Positions 10,786-22,017 are shown, counted from the first letter of the stretch. The stretch: DNA of 64,000 nucleotides from Notospermus geniculatus (GCA_002633025.1 NMRB01001858.1:56782-120781); one strand, 5' to 3'. A program made the numbers and translations. The notes: generated by a model not told the origin, from the letters alone.

Positions 10786-11123
10786 TTTATTTTTATTATT
10801 ATTATTATTTATTACTTATTATTATTTATTATTATTTATTATTATTTATTATTTTTTATTATTTTTTATTATTTTTTATTATTTTTTATTATTTTTTATT
10901 ATTTTTTATTATTTTTTATTATTTTTTATTATTTTTTATTATTNNNNNNNNNNNNNNNNNNNNNNNNNNNNNNNNNNNNNNNNNNNNNNNNNNNNNNNNN
11001 NNNNNNNNNNNNNNNNNNNNNNNNNNNNNNNNNNNNNNNNNNNNNNNNNNNNNNNNNNNNNNNNNNNNNNNNNNNNNNNNNNNNNNNNNNNNNNNNNNNN
11101 NNNNNNNNNNNNNNNNNNNNNNN

Positions 11124-11188
<65 letters not shown>

Positions 11189-11275
11189 GTGCTGGTGCTG
11201 GTGCTGGTGCTGGTGCTGGTGCTGGTGCTGGTGCTGGTGGTTGTTGTTGTTGTTGTTGTTGTGGTTGTTATCAAA
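10640..11275. repeat. Microsatellite block with 180 bp gap
   Basis: A GTACAGTGCTTAGA tail, like that at 10498, is followed by (ATTATC)n, (ATT)n and (ATTTTTT)n up to 10943, then Ns at 10944-11123. After the gap come (TGC)n, (TGCTGG)n and (GTT)n. The first part looks like a LINE tail that expanded as a simple repeat. The poly-serine/threonine open frame on the minus strand is an artefact of this repeat. Confidence 0.85.
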
Positions 11276-11417
11276 AGTAAAGGAGAAAAACTATAGCGAC
11301 AATAAAAACACGAAAATGAGCAAGCATTGGTTTTGAAACGAACGTATATGGTAGACGAGGTGAATGGTAGACGAGATGAACCAACAATGGGGGTTACTGA
11401 CTGTCATGTATTTCTGT

Positions 11418-11578
11418 CCAGACGTAAATTCGAATATATGACTGTCAATAATTCCCATTTAATGACAGCCACTAAATATTTTGTCACTGGATAATTCATG
11501 TGATGTGATTGGTTGGATCCAATGAATTACTCTCCGGACATAAATTCGAATATATGACTGTCCATAATTCTCATTTAC
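11418..11578. repeat. Short direct duplication
   Basis: TAAATTCGAATATATGACTG and its flanks (about 44 bp) occur at 11424 and again at 11541, about 115 bp apart. Confidence 0.6.
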
Positions 11579-11862
11579 AATTCACTTTGCCTTCCATAAA
11601 CGTCTGAGGAACTGTAACTTAACTTGCCTAATAAACTTCTATCCAATTGATAGTCAAGGTCGTCCGATTGTTTTTGGAGTCACGTGGTCTTTTTCCGCCA
11701 ATCACCTGTCACGTCGACCTTGCGACGCACAAAACAGGCAGCGACCCAGTTTTTCGGATACCTTTCCCCCTGAGCCACGATGGCGTGGAACAAATCAGTC
11801 GCCAATATGGTGTGACATGACTGCAGTTGCGTCGCATCTGCGACTATTGGCATCAGTCGCCG

Positions 11863-12815
11863 ATCAAAAAAAATCACGAATCGTATGCGTACCTGACTCG
11901 AGTTATGGTTCCCTGCGCGGAGGTGGTATGGTGCCTGTCCCACAATAGACTGAGAGACAAAACCCTGAAAAGAGCCTAGATTTTGACTGTCGTGGTCACC
12001 ACCTGGTAACTGCGATTTGACTTCATAAAATTATCGGCATCACCATTGGATAACATAATTCAATTGTTGCCACGCACAGATTTTGCCAGTTTGGCAGTAA
12101 TTAGCATAAAACCAATATGGCTGCCAATCAAAAAAAAATCACGAATCGTATGCGCACCTGACTCGAGTTATGGTTCCCTGCGCGGAGGTGGTATGGTGCC
12201 TGTCCCACAATAGACTGAGAGACAAAACCCTGAAAAGAGCCTACATTACGTTTTCACTGCCACAGGCCACAGGTTGATGAAATGGAGAGCCCCTAGTGCC
12301 AATAGTCTGAGTTACTCTATTCAGAGTTACCGGAGCGTGAGCCACAGAATTCCAGGAATTGGCTGTTCAATTTTGATTCCCCCCTCGTTTTTCCTATTTC
12401 TAAGGCCATAAAATCGTTATTTTTCAACTTATTTCAAAAATTAAAAGACTTTTTTGATATAGTGAAGAAATTGCAGTTCAACTGTATGACTTTGAAGCTG
12501 TGCACGCATGGGGTTTTCGTTATTTCTGTCTTTAGCCAGAAAGCTGAATAAACATTCCAGACCAATTATCTGGACTTCACACCTCTTAATTGCACCCCTT
12601 CGAAAGGCGTTTTGAAGGGGTCGAAATGGATTTTTCCTCTGTGGGGTGTAAACGTAATGTAGATTTTGACTTTCGTGGTCACCACCTGGTAACTGCGATT
12701 TGACTTCATAAAATTAACGGCATCACCATTGGATAACATAATTCAATTGTTGCCACGCACAGATTTTGCCAGTTTGGCAGTAATTAGCATAAAACCAATA
12801 TGGCTGCCAATTTGT
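11863..12815. repeat. 263 bp tandem duplication, second copy carrying an insertion
   Basis: Unit 1 (11863-12125) and unit 2 (12126-12815) both begin with AATCACGAATCGTATGCG and end with ACCAATATGGCTGCCAAT. Unit 2 is longer only because of the 416 bp insertion at 12244-12659. Confidence 0.85.
12244..12659. mobile_element. Mariner-type MITE with TA target duplication
   Basis: The ends are CATTACGTTTTCACTGCC and, in reverse complement, CATTACGTTTACACCCC. TA flanks both ends (12242-12243, 12660-12661). The undisrupted site GAGCCTAGATTTTGAC is preserved at 11972-11987, which proves the insertion boundaries. Confidence 0.85.
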
Positions 12816-13320
12816 AGGGTCTGCGGTGAGCCATTTCAAAGTTCCCTGTACATTAGATACTTCTAAATGATAGCTATGTTGGTTTAACAGCTAAGACGTT
12901 GCCGTAGCAACCCGAAACCATCCTTATTGTGATTCTAAGGGGCATATTCCTATCTGACTACAATACATTTGTAGGGTCTGCGGTGAGCCATTTCAAAGTT
13001 TCCTGTACATTAGATACTTCCATATAACAGCCATGTTGGATTAACAGCTAAGACGTTGTCATAGCAACCCGAAACCATGCTTATTGTGATCCTAAGGGGC
13101 ATATTCCTATCTGACTATAATACATTTGTAGGGGCTGCGGTGAGCCATTTCAAAGTTACCTGTACATTGATGTGCCTAAATTGGCAGCCATATTGGTTTT
13201 ATGCTAATTGCTGCCAAACTGGCAAAATCTGTGCGTGGCAACAATTGAATTATGTTATCCAATGGTGATGCCGATAATTTGATGAAGTCAAATCCTAGTT
13301 ACCAGGGGGTGACCACGAAA
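12661..13320. mobile_element. Foldback structure with internal tandem repeats
   Basis: About 150 bp at 12661-12812 is inverted at 13172-13320 (AACATAATTCAATTGTTGCC versus its complement). Between the arms lie two full and one partial unit of a 157 bp tandem repeat, each starting TTTGTAGGGTCTGCGGTG (12810, 12967, 13124). Long arms around tandem repeats are typical of foldback-type DNA elements. Confidence 0.7.
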
Positions 13321-13792
13321 CTGAACGAAAACCCAGGTCATCTCTCAGTCTACAATGAGCACACACAATTTCACATTTGCGACCTGACCGTGATTTCTTC
13401 ACTTGATACCGACTGTTCCGTCGCAGCGCAGGCAATCGTAGTGCGACCTGACATTAGAGGGTCTGCGCATGTGGTTTACGAAGGAAGTCGTTTGAAGCCA
13501 TCCGCATGCCCTGGTTACAGCAACTAAATACACTTGACGACAGATTCCTTGGTTATACAATATAGTCTAGTGTAAACTGATATTCAGCAAATTATAATCC
13601 ACTGCGTAACTACCTTGTTAGAATTACCTGCGGGCTTCCCTCCCGCTAAATGGTACACATGCCGATTCCTTTTTGTTTTTGTTCGGGCTTCCCTCCGGAT
13701 AACTGTAATATACGCACTGTTGAATCTGTTTGTACTGTGTTATGAGCTAGCTGAGTTTGCATGAATTTTCTATTTGAATTTCTCTTCTTAAG

Positions 13793-13934
13793 CTGCGTTT
13801 ACCAGACATCCGGAATGACGTATAGGGACGCGGAATCCCCGGCGGAAGCGATATGTTGTATGCAAAAATGCATTTTGCATTTTCCGCTTCCGCGTTCCGC
13901 AATCTGCATTCTGCGTGTCAGCTAAACGTAGCCG
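13793..13934. mobile_element. Possible MITE
   Basis: GCTGCGTTTACCAGACA and, in reverse complement, GCTACGTTTAGCTGACA bound 142 bp that contain the small palindrome AAAATGCATTTTGCATTTT. A partial related copy follows (GTTTACCTGACATCCGTT). The rest of 13346-14216 shows no gene. Confidence 0.4.
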
Positions 13935-14216
13935 TGTTTACCTGACATCCGTTATCCGTTATCCGTTACCGGTATGCGATATGACGTTATCCGTCAACGC
14001 ATTGGCCCATGTACAGCGATCAGTAATAGGAAAAAGCACGGAGAGCGAGGAGCCACTCCAAAACGACTGAAAACTGCCGCAAAACGTCAAAAATAGGTCT
14101 TTTGAAAATAAAAACAGCCCTAAACAGCGTCAAAACCGTGAAAACTACAGCAAAATGACACAAACGATCGCTCAGATTGTTGGTGGCTGAATAATTATAT
14201 TTTGCACATTGTCCAG

Positions 14217-16846
14217 AAATACTCAGGTAGAAAATGGTTCCCAGCAACCCTTGTCCGCATGTTTGACTATACCATCGGGAAGTTCGTTGGTCGGCTAGTC
14301 TTGCCAAAGACTGAACCGTGTCTGCGATGGCACCAAAGAGACGGCGACATATTTTTCTTCGAGGTGGTCCCGCACGACGCAAACTTAACCATATTTACTG
14401 GCTGTACAATATCATACACAAGTAGTACATTATTCCTCACGGCATACGATTGGATTCCAAAAGATGACAACAATGAAGTGCATGTAAATTTGACCCGTCG
14501 GCAGCACACGATCCTTACAGTCCGAAGTGTGGGCCGTATTCATTCTTCAGGTACAGGTAGTCTTGTTAAAAAATAAAAAGACAGTGATGTTTCCTGTTCT
14601 GCTGAGATGCCAATGGTCATTTGTGGGCAAGATTGCCATTTTATACACAAAAATATGTTGCCTAAATGATGACATACCAAATTTAGGATTCGTGGCAAAT
14701 TATCATGAAAATATTAGAATTTCAAAATATCAAGAAAAAAAAGAATCCCCAATTTTCCTGTCAAAATTAGCTAGATATTATTCCCTGATGATTTCTAAGA
14801 AATTCTGTGAAAAAAGTTTCGAAAAATCTCTTGTCGTTTTCAAGAAATATCATCAGAAAAACACGCTATATTCATAAAAATTGATGATATTTTGATATAT
14901 CTTGAAAACGACAAGAGATTTTGCGAAACATTTTTCACAGAATTTCTTAGAAATCATCAGGGAATAATATCAAGCTAATTTTGAAATGAAAATTGGGATT
15001 CTAAAAATTGTGTTTTTTTCTTGATATTTTGAAATTCTAATATTTTCATGATAATTTGCCACAAATCCTAAATTTGGTATGTCATCATTTAGGCAACATA
15101 TTTTTGTGTATAAAAATGGCAATCTTGCCCACAAATGACCATTGGCATCTCAGCAGAATATAGGAAACATCACTGTATTTTTATTCTTTAACAAGACTGT
15201 ACACAACTTGTGCGCATGCGTGATGGAATCACAATCATACATTTCGTCGGACACCACCTGGCATTGCTCGTCTTGCGGAATGCAACCATTGACTTAAAAA
15301 AACGTCGGAGATTTATTACTCATTTTCCAAATGAATACAAAATATTTGCGAAAAACAGTAAGCGAGGAATTTTATTGATAAGTTACCGAACTGCACGGGT
15401 GTCATTTTCGAGTCTTGAAATCGCTTGTTTCAAAAACACGTCACTCGCCGGGAACAACACGAACGATGCTTTTAGAAAATCAAACGTCCAAATTAATCAA
15501 GGAGACAGACTCCACACAAGTAACACAAGTGCGTATCTCGATTCATCGAAAAATATTTTAAAATTGCGTTTGAACAAAAAACTTCCTGTGCCGTTGTATG
15601 ACGAAGTATATGTGTACAAGCGGTTTGATTAAAGTGCACTAAATTTACGATGTAAACTGGCGTTCAGAAATACATGATACCGCGACTCGGGGGTATTGGT
15701 TGTTTATTTTCTGACTACATGTAAGACTGCTGCGGGAACAAAACGAGCCCCCAATCAGACGGACATTTTCATTGAAATTTCTTTTTTTTGTATCAAATCG
15801 ATACATTGATGCTCTTGCTTTACTAGCCATTTATTTGCATGCTTTGTACATTTTAGGACAAAAATGACTATTATTATAGATTTGATAAGCGGGTACTAAT
15901 CACACCACCTGTAATTAAGCATTCGAGAAAAGATGGGTGGTTTGTTGACGAAGAACGAGGAAGATTAGTATTATACCTCACACCTGAAAATTCTCCTTTG
16001 AATAAAATAGCTGTCTACGCTCAAACAAAAAAACACTTTTCGATTTTGTTCCAAACGGAAGTCTATTTTGAACGTCCCGTCGAAAAAATTTGCGGATATT
16101 TGGAGAACTTCATGATCATTAAAGAATTCCGTGCAGAATTCCGTGCAGGTTATGTTTTCTACAACATGGAAAAGGGAGGTAATCTTCGAAATCTCAATTT
16201 GCCAAACACTGACAGATGTTTGACTGATTCAGCTGCGAAGAAATTAAATGTAGAATTTGGATTCAAGGGGATTGCTTTGCTGACTTGTATGCTAAAATAT
16301 AAACTTCTAGCTAGAATTTACAAAATTCATGAACTTAACGGATCAAGAAATGGTCGTCTGGAGATGAGAAACGGGATTGAAGTACCGCTTAGAAACACCG
16401 ATGTCTGGGTAATGGCAGGTGTCTACAGTTTAGAGGTATCAAATGGAGTAAGGTACCTGATTTCCTTTCTAGCGGCAAACCGTTTCCAGCCAGTCGAAAC
16501 GCAGATTGCAGGGACCTTGCATGGGGGTGGCCTTATCGTATTCTCGATGCAACACCAGAAAGACGTCTTCTTACTTTTAGGTAGCCGGCCAAGACCGGTT
16601 GGTGTCGGCTTCGTAGAACGTTTCGAACCGATAGATGGTCTCGTAACAAAAGGACAAGGTAAAACCGTAATGACGGAGGTCAAGTTTCGCTTTCCTAAAG
16701 AAGGTGATGTTCCATTTTCCTATGTCTTCATCCTTCCGATTGATGGGCGAATATTTCACCTGAAACTGTCACCTGGAAAAACGAAGAACATTAAATCAAT
16801 TATGGACTCCGCTGATACATACGCCCTGAATTGGAACTACATGTAA
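14217..16846 (+). CDS. Unrecognised multi-exon gene (at least three exons)
   Basis: I do not recognise this protein. Exon a (14217-14550) follows a plausible acceptor TTGTCCAG and ends at CAG|GTACAG. Exon b ends at 15605 with GAA|GTATAT; its 5' limit is unclear (open from about 15190). Exon c (15857-16846) follows TACATTTTAG and ends with a stop. The b-c junction is phase 0 and keeps the frame. Exons a and b each begin with a related segment (LVRM.D...FVG....LVL), suggesting repeated domains. Exon c encodes 329 residues with many hydrophobic beta-type stretches and few cysteines. I saw no signal peptide, membrane segment or known motif. A 640 bp foldback element lies between a and b, either in an intron or disrupting an exon. 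No start codon is assigned, so the gene is probably 5'-incomplete here. Confidence 0.5.
14553..15207. mobile_element. 640 bp near-perfect foldback element
   Basis: AGTCTTGTTAAAAAATAAAA at the left is mirrored at the right by TTTTATTCTTTAACAAGACT. Arms of about 310 bp pair almost throughout (for example GATTTCTAAGAAATTCTGTG), with a loop of about 30 bp near 14870. It has no coding capacity and lies inside the unrecognised gene. Confidence 0.9.
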
Positions 16847-17059
16847 ATACACCCAGATCGCAGTTGTAAAATAGGGGTCCAGAAATGGAGAAAATCACAC
16901 ATTCTACTACAACGGTAAACATATTGGTTTTGCTGAAATATTTGCATAAAGATTTTTCGATGAATGATAAAGAATACCATTACTCACCCAGTAGAACAAA
17001 CATTAGGGAATAATTTCACTGTTTTCATTAATTAAATTTAGGAATTTGTTGTTTAGCAA

Positions 17060-17280
17060 TCCACAATACACCGACAGAGCCAAGGGGAACAGCAAGGTCA
17101 GCACCTTCAGTCGGAGCGAGGTCAGCCTCCTCGACGCAGTCGTCATGTCCCAAGCGTTCGCCATCTTCCGCGGGGTGGGCATCTTCGACTAAATCGCCGG
17201 TCACCACAGGGCCGCCCTCTCCAGCGACAACGGCTCGGCATCGCTCCTCACGGGCACTCTGTCCCGCTCGCGAACTTTTT
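17060..17280 (+). pseudogene. Exon-like GC-rich segment with one stop
   Basis: After the acceptor-like TTGTTGTTTAG, one frame reads about 42 codons (NPQYTDRAKGNSKVSTFSR and onward), hits a TAA, then continues in the same frame with SSDNGSASLLTGTLSRSR. Base composition is GC-rich compared with the flanks. It could be a decayed exon; no family is recognised. Confidence 0.3.
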
Positions 17281-17500
17281 TTTCCTAACCGATATATCCA
17301 TTATACGACCAACTTTTTTTCCTAACCTATATAGCAAAAGCTGATCCTACTAATCCTAATACTACACCCAAAACTAACCCTAACTCTTACACTTACCCAA
17401 TCATTAACCCGCCATTCACTTCGTTAATTTCATTTCGTAATGGATATACTGGTTAGGAATCCATACCGGTTAGAAAAAAAAATTTCGCGTCCCGCCCGCC
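17265..17500. mobile_element. MITE with CGCGAA/poly-T ends
   Basis: CGCGAACTTTTTTTTCCTAACC at left is inverted at right as GGTTAGAAAAAAAAATTTCGCG. The inner ATATATCCATTA/TAATGGATATA also pairs. It truncates the CCHC remnant downstream. Confidence 0.55.
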
Positions 17501-17529
17501 CGCTCTCGCTCGGCGCGGCACGGGCCTTT

Positions 17530-17864
17530 CCGGACGTAACATTTCCGTAGGATGACGAAGAGAAGTTGCGTGCGTGACGTCCCTGCGAGCACTCCGCACG
17601 GATGTGGCCCGATCGTATCACACAAAAACACAAAGGGAGGCGTCCTTTGCAAGTAACAAGCAGTGTGAAACCGTCCTCGGTAGTGATTTTGTGCGGTATA
17701 TTAATCCGGTCTCGTTCCGAGATATCAAGCGTGACGACACGAACACCCGAGGCCACAGAAACCTTCGCTTCCACACCGACTCTTTCAAAATTCACATCAA
17801 CATCTCCAATATTGGACAAAAGCATGCGAAGACAATCGTTCCTGACATGCAGGGCCGTATGCAC
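17530..17864 (-). pseudogene. CCHC zinc-knuckle protein remnant
   Basis: The minus frame contains IPHKI.TEDGFTLLVTCKGR followed by LCFCVIRSGHIRAEC. This resembles the zinc-knuckle region of ZCCHC3/gag-like proteins, which read PLCxxCxxxGHxxxxC, but the first two cysteines have the wrong spacing. MITEs lie on both sides (17265-17500, 17850-18000). It is a fragment, either of a retroelement gag-like protein or a captured host gene. Confidence 0.5.
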
Positions 17865-18000
17865 AACGAAGATTATTTTGAACTCAGGTTAAAGCCACAA
17901 CTTTTCCATTGTCACATCTTGCCCTGGCAAACCTGAAGAACTGAAAGCTGCGACTCAACCTGAGTTCAAGATAATCTTCGTTGGTGCGCATGGCCTGCAG
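17850..18000. mobile_element. MITE with GGGCCGTATGCA-type end
   Basis: GGGCCGTATGCACAACGAAG and, in reverse complement, AGGCCATGCGCACCAACGAAG bound 150 bp. GATTATTTTGAACTCAGGTT pairs with AACCTGAGTTCAAGATAATC. Confidence 0.7.
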
Positions 18001-18164
18001 TGGAAGCCAGTGGACTCGTCGTGACACGTTCTCTGGAGATGGAGGAGAACATGAAAGTACGTCCACGAAATCCCTCCGACCTCAGAGAGGCGAGGTAGTC
18101 GGCGTCTCGAAAATTATCAAAAGTGGCGTAATATTCCTATGAACGTTCCTTAATCCTAGAAGAA

Positions 18165-19055
18165 CATGTAATAGCACTCCATCTTGACATATTTTTTGAT
18201 TATACAGTCTTCAAGGTTGGGGTTCTCTATGGGCCGTAGTATGGTTTTCAAATACATTTTCTATTTTCATGACAGTATGTGATAAATAAAAAGGCAATTT
18301 CCAGAGTGTTTGCGAATTTTCGACCCCAACCGGGGTCTTCTTCAGGCTGGAACTTTACAATCCGAAACAGTATGTAAACAATCCGACAGTATGCGTAGCC
18401 ACCGAACGCTTTATTGCCGTCTGTCGACCTCTGAAAGCAGCATCGATTTGTACCACCAGGAACGCATGTATTGCTTGTGTCTGTGTTGTGTTCTTTGCCT
18501 TTCTTTTCAAATTGGAAGTCTTCTTCTATGCCAAAGGGTACTTTACATGTATCTACGATCCATGTACCAACTCGTATGTCTCCGACTTTGATCCTTATTA
18601 CTGTTCTTTCCAACATAAACGCATATTATCAGGTGTTCACTACTGTTGTTCTCAACAACATCCTGACGTCCATAGGACCCGTTACCTGTCTGACGTTCTT
18701 TGCTTATCGTCTGTTTATCATGTTTATAGCATTGAAGCAGTCGGCTGAGATCGGCCAGACGGCGGGCGATGGTAAGGCAAACTCAAAGAAAAAGGCGGTA
18801 ACAACTCGTGTTTTGGCTGTCGTTGTTGTCTTTATTATTCTTGAGTGTCCCAGTGCCTTGATACAAATTGTCGACATCATCCGCCAAACATGCCAAAATG
18901 GCTTCCAGGATGTCATCGATTACGAAATACATTACAAGATTCTTTACACGACCTATCTTCTTGGTACTGTCAATAGGTTTGTCAACTTTTACACTTACTG
19001 TCCGACGGGGACGAGGTTTCGGAATACATAAAGCAGGTTTTGTCTTACAAAAGTG
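18165..19055 (+). pseudogene. GPCR pseudogene, paralogue of 37090-38157
   Basis: This sequence matches the intact receptor from about its residue 104 (ALHLDIFF-like) to its C-terminus, with TM3 ATERFIAVCRP, TM5 NNILTSIGPVTCLTFFAYR, loop AEIGQTAGDGKANSKKK, TM6 VVVVFIILECPSALIQI and a TM7 NFYTY variant. It lacks the first 100 residues, has several frameshifts (18400-18620), and is interrupted by a 105 bp element at 18280-18384. A premature TAA falls where the intact gene continues LKQVL. It is non-functional. Confidence 0.9.
18280..18384 (-). mobile_element. Hammerhead-like short element, copy 2, 9 bp TSD
   Basis: The 105 bp insertion is bounded by GACAGTATG on both sides (18271-18279, 18385-18393). 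The intact paralogue has a single GACAGTATG at 37506. On the minus strand: TTCCAG, then CCTGAAGAAGACCCCGG, TTGGGGTCGAAAATTCG, then CTGGAA. The first and last six bases pair. Confidence 0.9.
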
Positions 19056-20398
19056 GGTGAAATTTGAACTAGGACAAGGTTGATGGCATTTACGGATCTC
19101 GGCAACGACAATGGTTTTAGTTGGTGTATTCGGACTATCAAATGAGAAAAGTTGAAAACATGATAAACCAGCAAGTTATATATGCTTTTTAATATTTTGA
19201 CAGAATGTACCTTGAAATGAAAAGTGGAAGCGATAAAAGAGCGACAAGCTAATTATTCCAGCATTCTAGTGGCTGCGTGCCTCCAAACATCACCGATTTG
19301 ATTTCGTAGATTTCAAGATCGCCACCTGCTTTCCATGACGGTTCCTTGACGTAGCCACTTAACCAGCAGTTGCCATTCTTGTAGTAGGTGTACACACAGC
19401 AGGGATCTTCCAGACATTTCATCGGGCAAACGGCTGTCCCGGCCCTCCCCTCGACTGGCCAGAAGTCCCACGATGGTTTCATTTCCTCGTGGACTGTGAT
19501 GAAAGCAGACCTCAGAGCTTCCGGGGGTGACAAGAAGGTGAGGTGTACCAGAGGAGAAAGTCCGAGGAATGCAAGTCCACCATACAATAGCCTGTTATTG
19601 TATGGTTATGTTCGAATATAACCATATCTCCTTATCCGTTGTTGAACAATAAAAACCCGGACTAAGATTCCTGGGTGATTTAGATTCCTGTTACAACGGA
19701 ATCACTGCCAGTGTAACATCTGCCAGTGTTTCCGTACGTCACTATTTCCCCTTATTGTTTGGTTAATGCTGGCAGATAGATCGACACGTTTCTCTGTGTG
19801 TCCCCTATTGTCAGGTTGCAGCCTATTGCGTCAGAAAAAAATCTGAGATGGGCAACACTCGGAGATGGGGAACAGTAAAAAGCGTTACACCGGGATAGTC
19901 GGGGTAGAGGCATAGGCCTTACGTGAGATGCTAATGGGATAAGTGTGCTTACCCACACATCTAAACATCCTGTTCCCTGGCGATTTCAGGTCGGCTTCTT
20001 CCATATGAACGTCGTATAAACGGAGCATCGACACCCTGAACCCTGCCTCGCCTGTGATGATGAGAAATTGGTTTGTACCGTACGGTGGTAACTTCTCGTT
20101 GTCCTTATCCAAAGATTTATAGCATGTTGACTGGACGCAGGCCATGAATTCCTTTCTGGTATAATTGAAGGAAGTTCCAACGAAGTTCCACTTATTCTGC
20201 TGTAAAACAGTTTGGTCAACCTTTCGTTTGATTACATACGAGCCGTCCACTGTGAAGTCATTCATGAACACCTGAAAAGGGACAGGGACTTTGTTACCGC
20301 CTTTAGAATGACAACCGTGTTCAGACTAGCCCGAACGCGGCGCGTTCCATAAGCGACGCGTTGCGGCTCTCGATCACTTTCTGGGCATTTCTTTCTTA

Positions 20399-20548
20399 AG
20401 CCGGTGACAGACTAGCGCGTACGCAGCGCGTCCTGCAGGCGTTCCACCAATCAGGTCCTTCGGTAGCGGTTTCGGTCCGTGTTACCGCCCCACTGATTGG
20501 TTGAACGCTTCCCGACGCGCTGCTTACGCGCTAGTCTGTCACCGCCTT
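20399..20548. mobile_element. GC-rich MITE (GACAGACTAGCGCG ends)
   Basis: GCCGGTGACAGACTAGCGCG is inverted as CGCGCTAGTCTGTCACCG. The arms also include CCACCAATCAGG/CCACTGATTGG. Related termini occur at 21166, 21345-21446, 22375 and 23860. Confidence 0.8.
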
Positions 20549-20550
20549 TA

Positions 20551-20795
20551 AAGCCTTGTTTACACTTCGACGCACGACCATCGCTGGCGACCGACGCGCG
20601 ATCTTGCGTTCGACGCCGACCCCGTCGATTTGGTCGGCGTCCAATCGCGAGGCTGTAATTACTTGAGTAATTTCATAACGGGTCGCCGTCGCTAAAGTAC
20701 GCTGGACTGTGAATCAATTCTGCGAAGTCGGCGTCCAGATTTGATCGGGCGTCGGACGCCGATTGTCTTGCGTCGAAGTATAAACTAGGCTTAAG
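20551..20795. mobile_element. Diverged MITE of the 20970-21121 family
   Basis: TTTACACTTCGACGCACGACC at left and TTGCGTCGAAGTATAAACTAGG at right are inverted ends. The interior has GTCGGCGTCCA twice. Confidence 0.6.
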
Positions 20796-20969
20796 AAGAA
20801 TCGGATTAGTGGAACGCCTGCTGGACGCGCTGCGTACGTGGTGGTCTGTCACCGGCTTTAAAGGCCTGGGTCCACTTGTGCATTTTACGCTGCGTGATGC
20901 CGCTTTGCCCATTATTTGGAAGCAGAGCGGCGGAAAATAACAAAAGATTTAACGCATCACGCATCGTAA

Positions 20970-21121
20970 AGCCTAGTTTATACTTCGACGCAAGACCATC
21001 GGCGTCCGACGCACGATCAAAATCTGTACGCGGACATAAGCCTACTTCATTAGGTCGGCGTCCAGATTTTGATCGCGCGTCGGACGCCGATGGTCGTGCG
21101 TCGAAGTATAAACTAGGCTTA
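20970..21121. mobile_element. MITE with GACGC/GCGTC-rich arms (152 bp)
   Basis: AAGCCTAGTTTATACTTCGA is inverted exactly at the right end. The arms continue through CGCACGACCATCGGCGTCCG. A further partial copy lies at about 23717-23790. Confidence 0.85.
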
Positions 21122-21344
21122 AAACGCGCATGTGGACGGCGGCCTATACGTGACAGACTAGCGTGCGCGAAGCCAGGCTACGCGTTGTTCCTCACTCGAT
21201 CAACTGGCCGAGCGATTTTTACGCAACGTGCAGTCGTTTCGCTGACCTAATATATGGACACCAATACAAAAGGGAGGCTTTGAATTCGAATGTCCTATTC
21301 AACAATTTTGAGATGCGTGATTTCATATAATACGCGAGCGCGCA

Positions 21345-22017
21345 CGCGCGATGAACGCACTAGTCTGTCATGGTCCCGCGTTTTGGGCTGCTTCGCGCAC
21401 AAGCTGCTTCGCTTACGTGCGCGGACGCACGCGCTAGTCTGTCACCNNNNNNNNNNNNNNNNNNNNNNNNNNNNNNNNNNNNNNNNNNNNNNNNNNNNNN
21501 NNNNNNNNNNNNNNNNNNNNNNNNNNNNNNNNNNNNNNNNNNNNNNNNNNNNNNNNNNNNNNNNNNNNNNNNNNNNNNNNNNNNNNNNNNNNNNNNNNNN
21601 NNNNNNNNNNNNNNNNNNNNNNNNNNNNNNNNNNNNNNNNNNNNNNNNNNNNNNNNNNNNNNNNNNNNNNNNNNNNNNNNNNNNNNNNNNNNNNNNNNNN
21701 NNNNNNNNNNNNNNNNNNNNNNNNNNNNNNNNNNNNNNNNNNNNNNNNNNNNNNNNNNNNNNNNNNNNNNNNNNNNNNNNNNNNNNNNNNNNNNNNNNNN
21801 NNNNNNNNNNNNNNNNNNNNNNNNNNNNNNNNNNNNNNNNNNNNNNNNNNNNNNNNNNNNNNNNNNNNNNNNNNNNNNNNNNNNNNNNNNNNNNNNNNNN
21901 NNNNNNNNNNNNNNNNNNNNNNNNNNNNNNNNNNNNNNNNNNNNNNNNNNNNNNNNNNNNNNNNNNNNNNNNNNNNNNNNNNNNNNNNNNNNNNNNNNNN
22001 NNNNNNNNNNNNNNNNN
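21345..22017. other. Truncated MITE copies then 571 bp assembly gap
   Basis: GCACTAGTCTGTCATGG and GCGCTAGTCTGTCACC are termini of the 20399 family. Ns run from 21447 to 22017. Open frames across the gap are meaningless. Confidence 0.9.

Noticed and set aside
10939-11274. Poly-Thr/Ser open frame
   Set aside because: It is the translation of a trinucleotide repeat running into an assembly gap.
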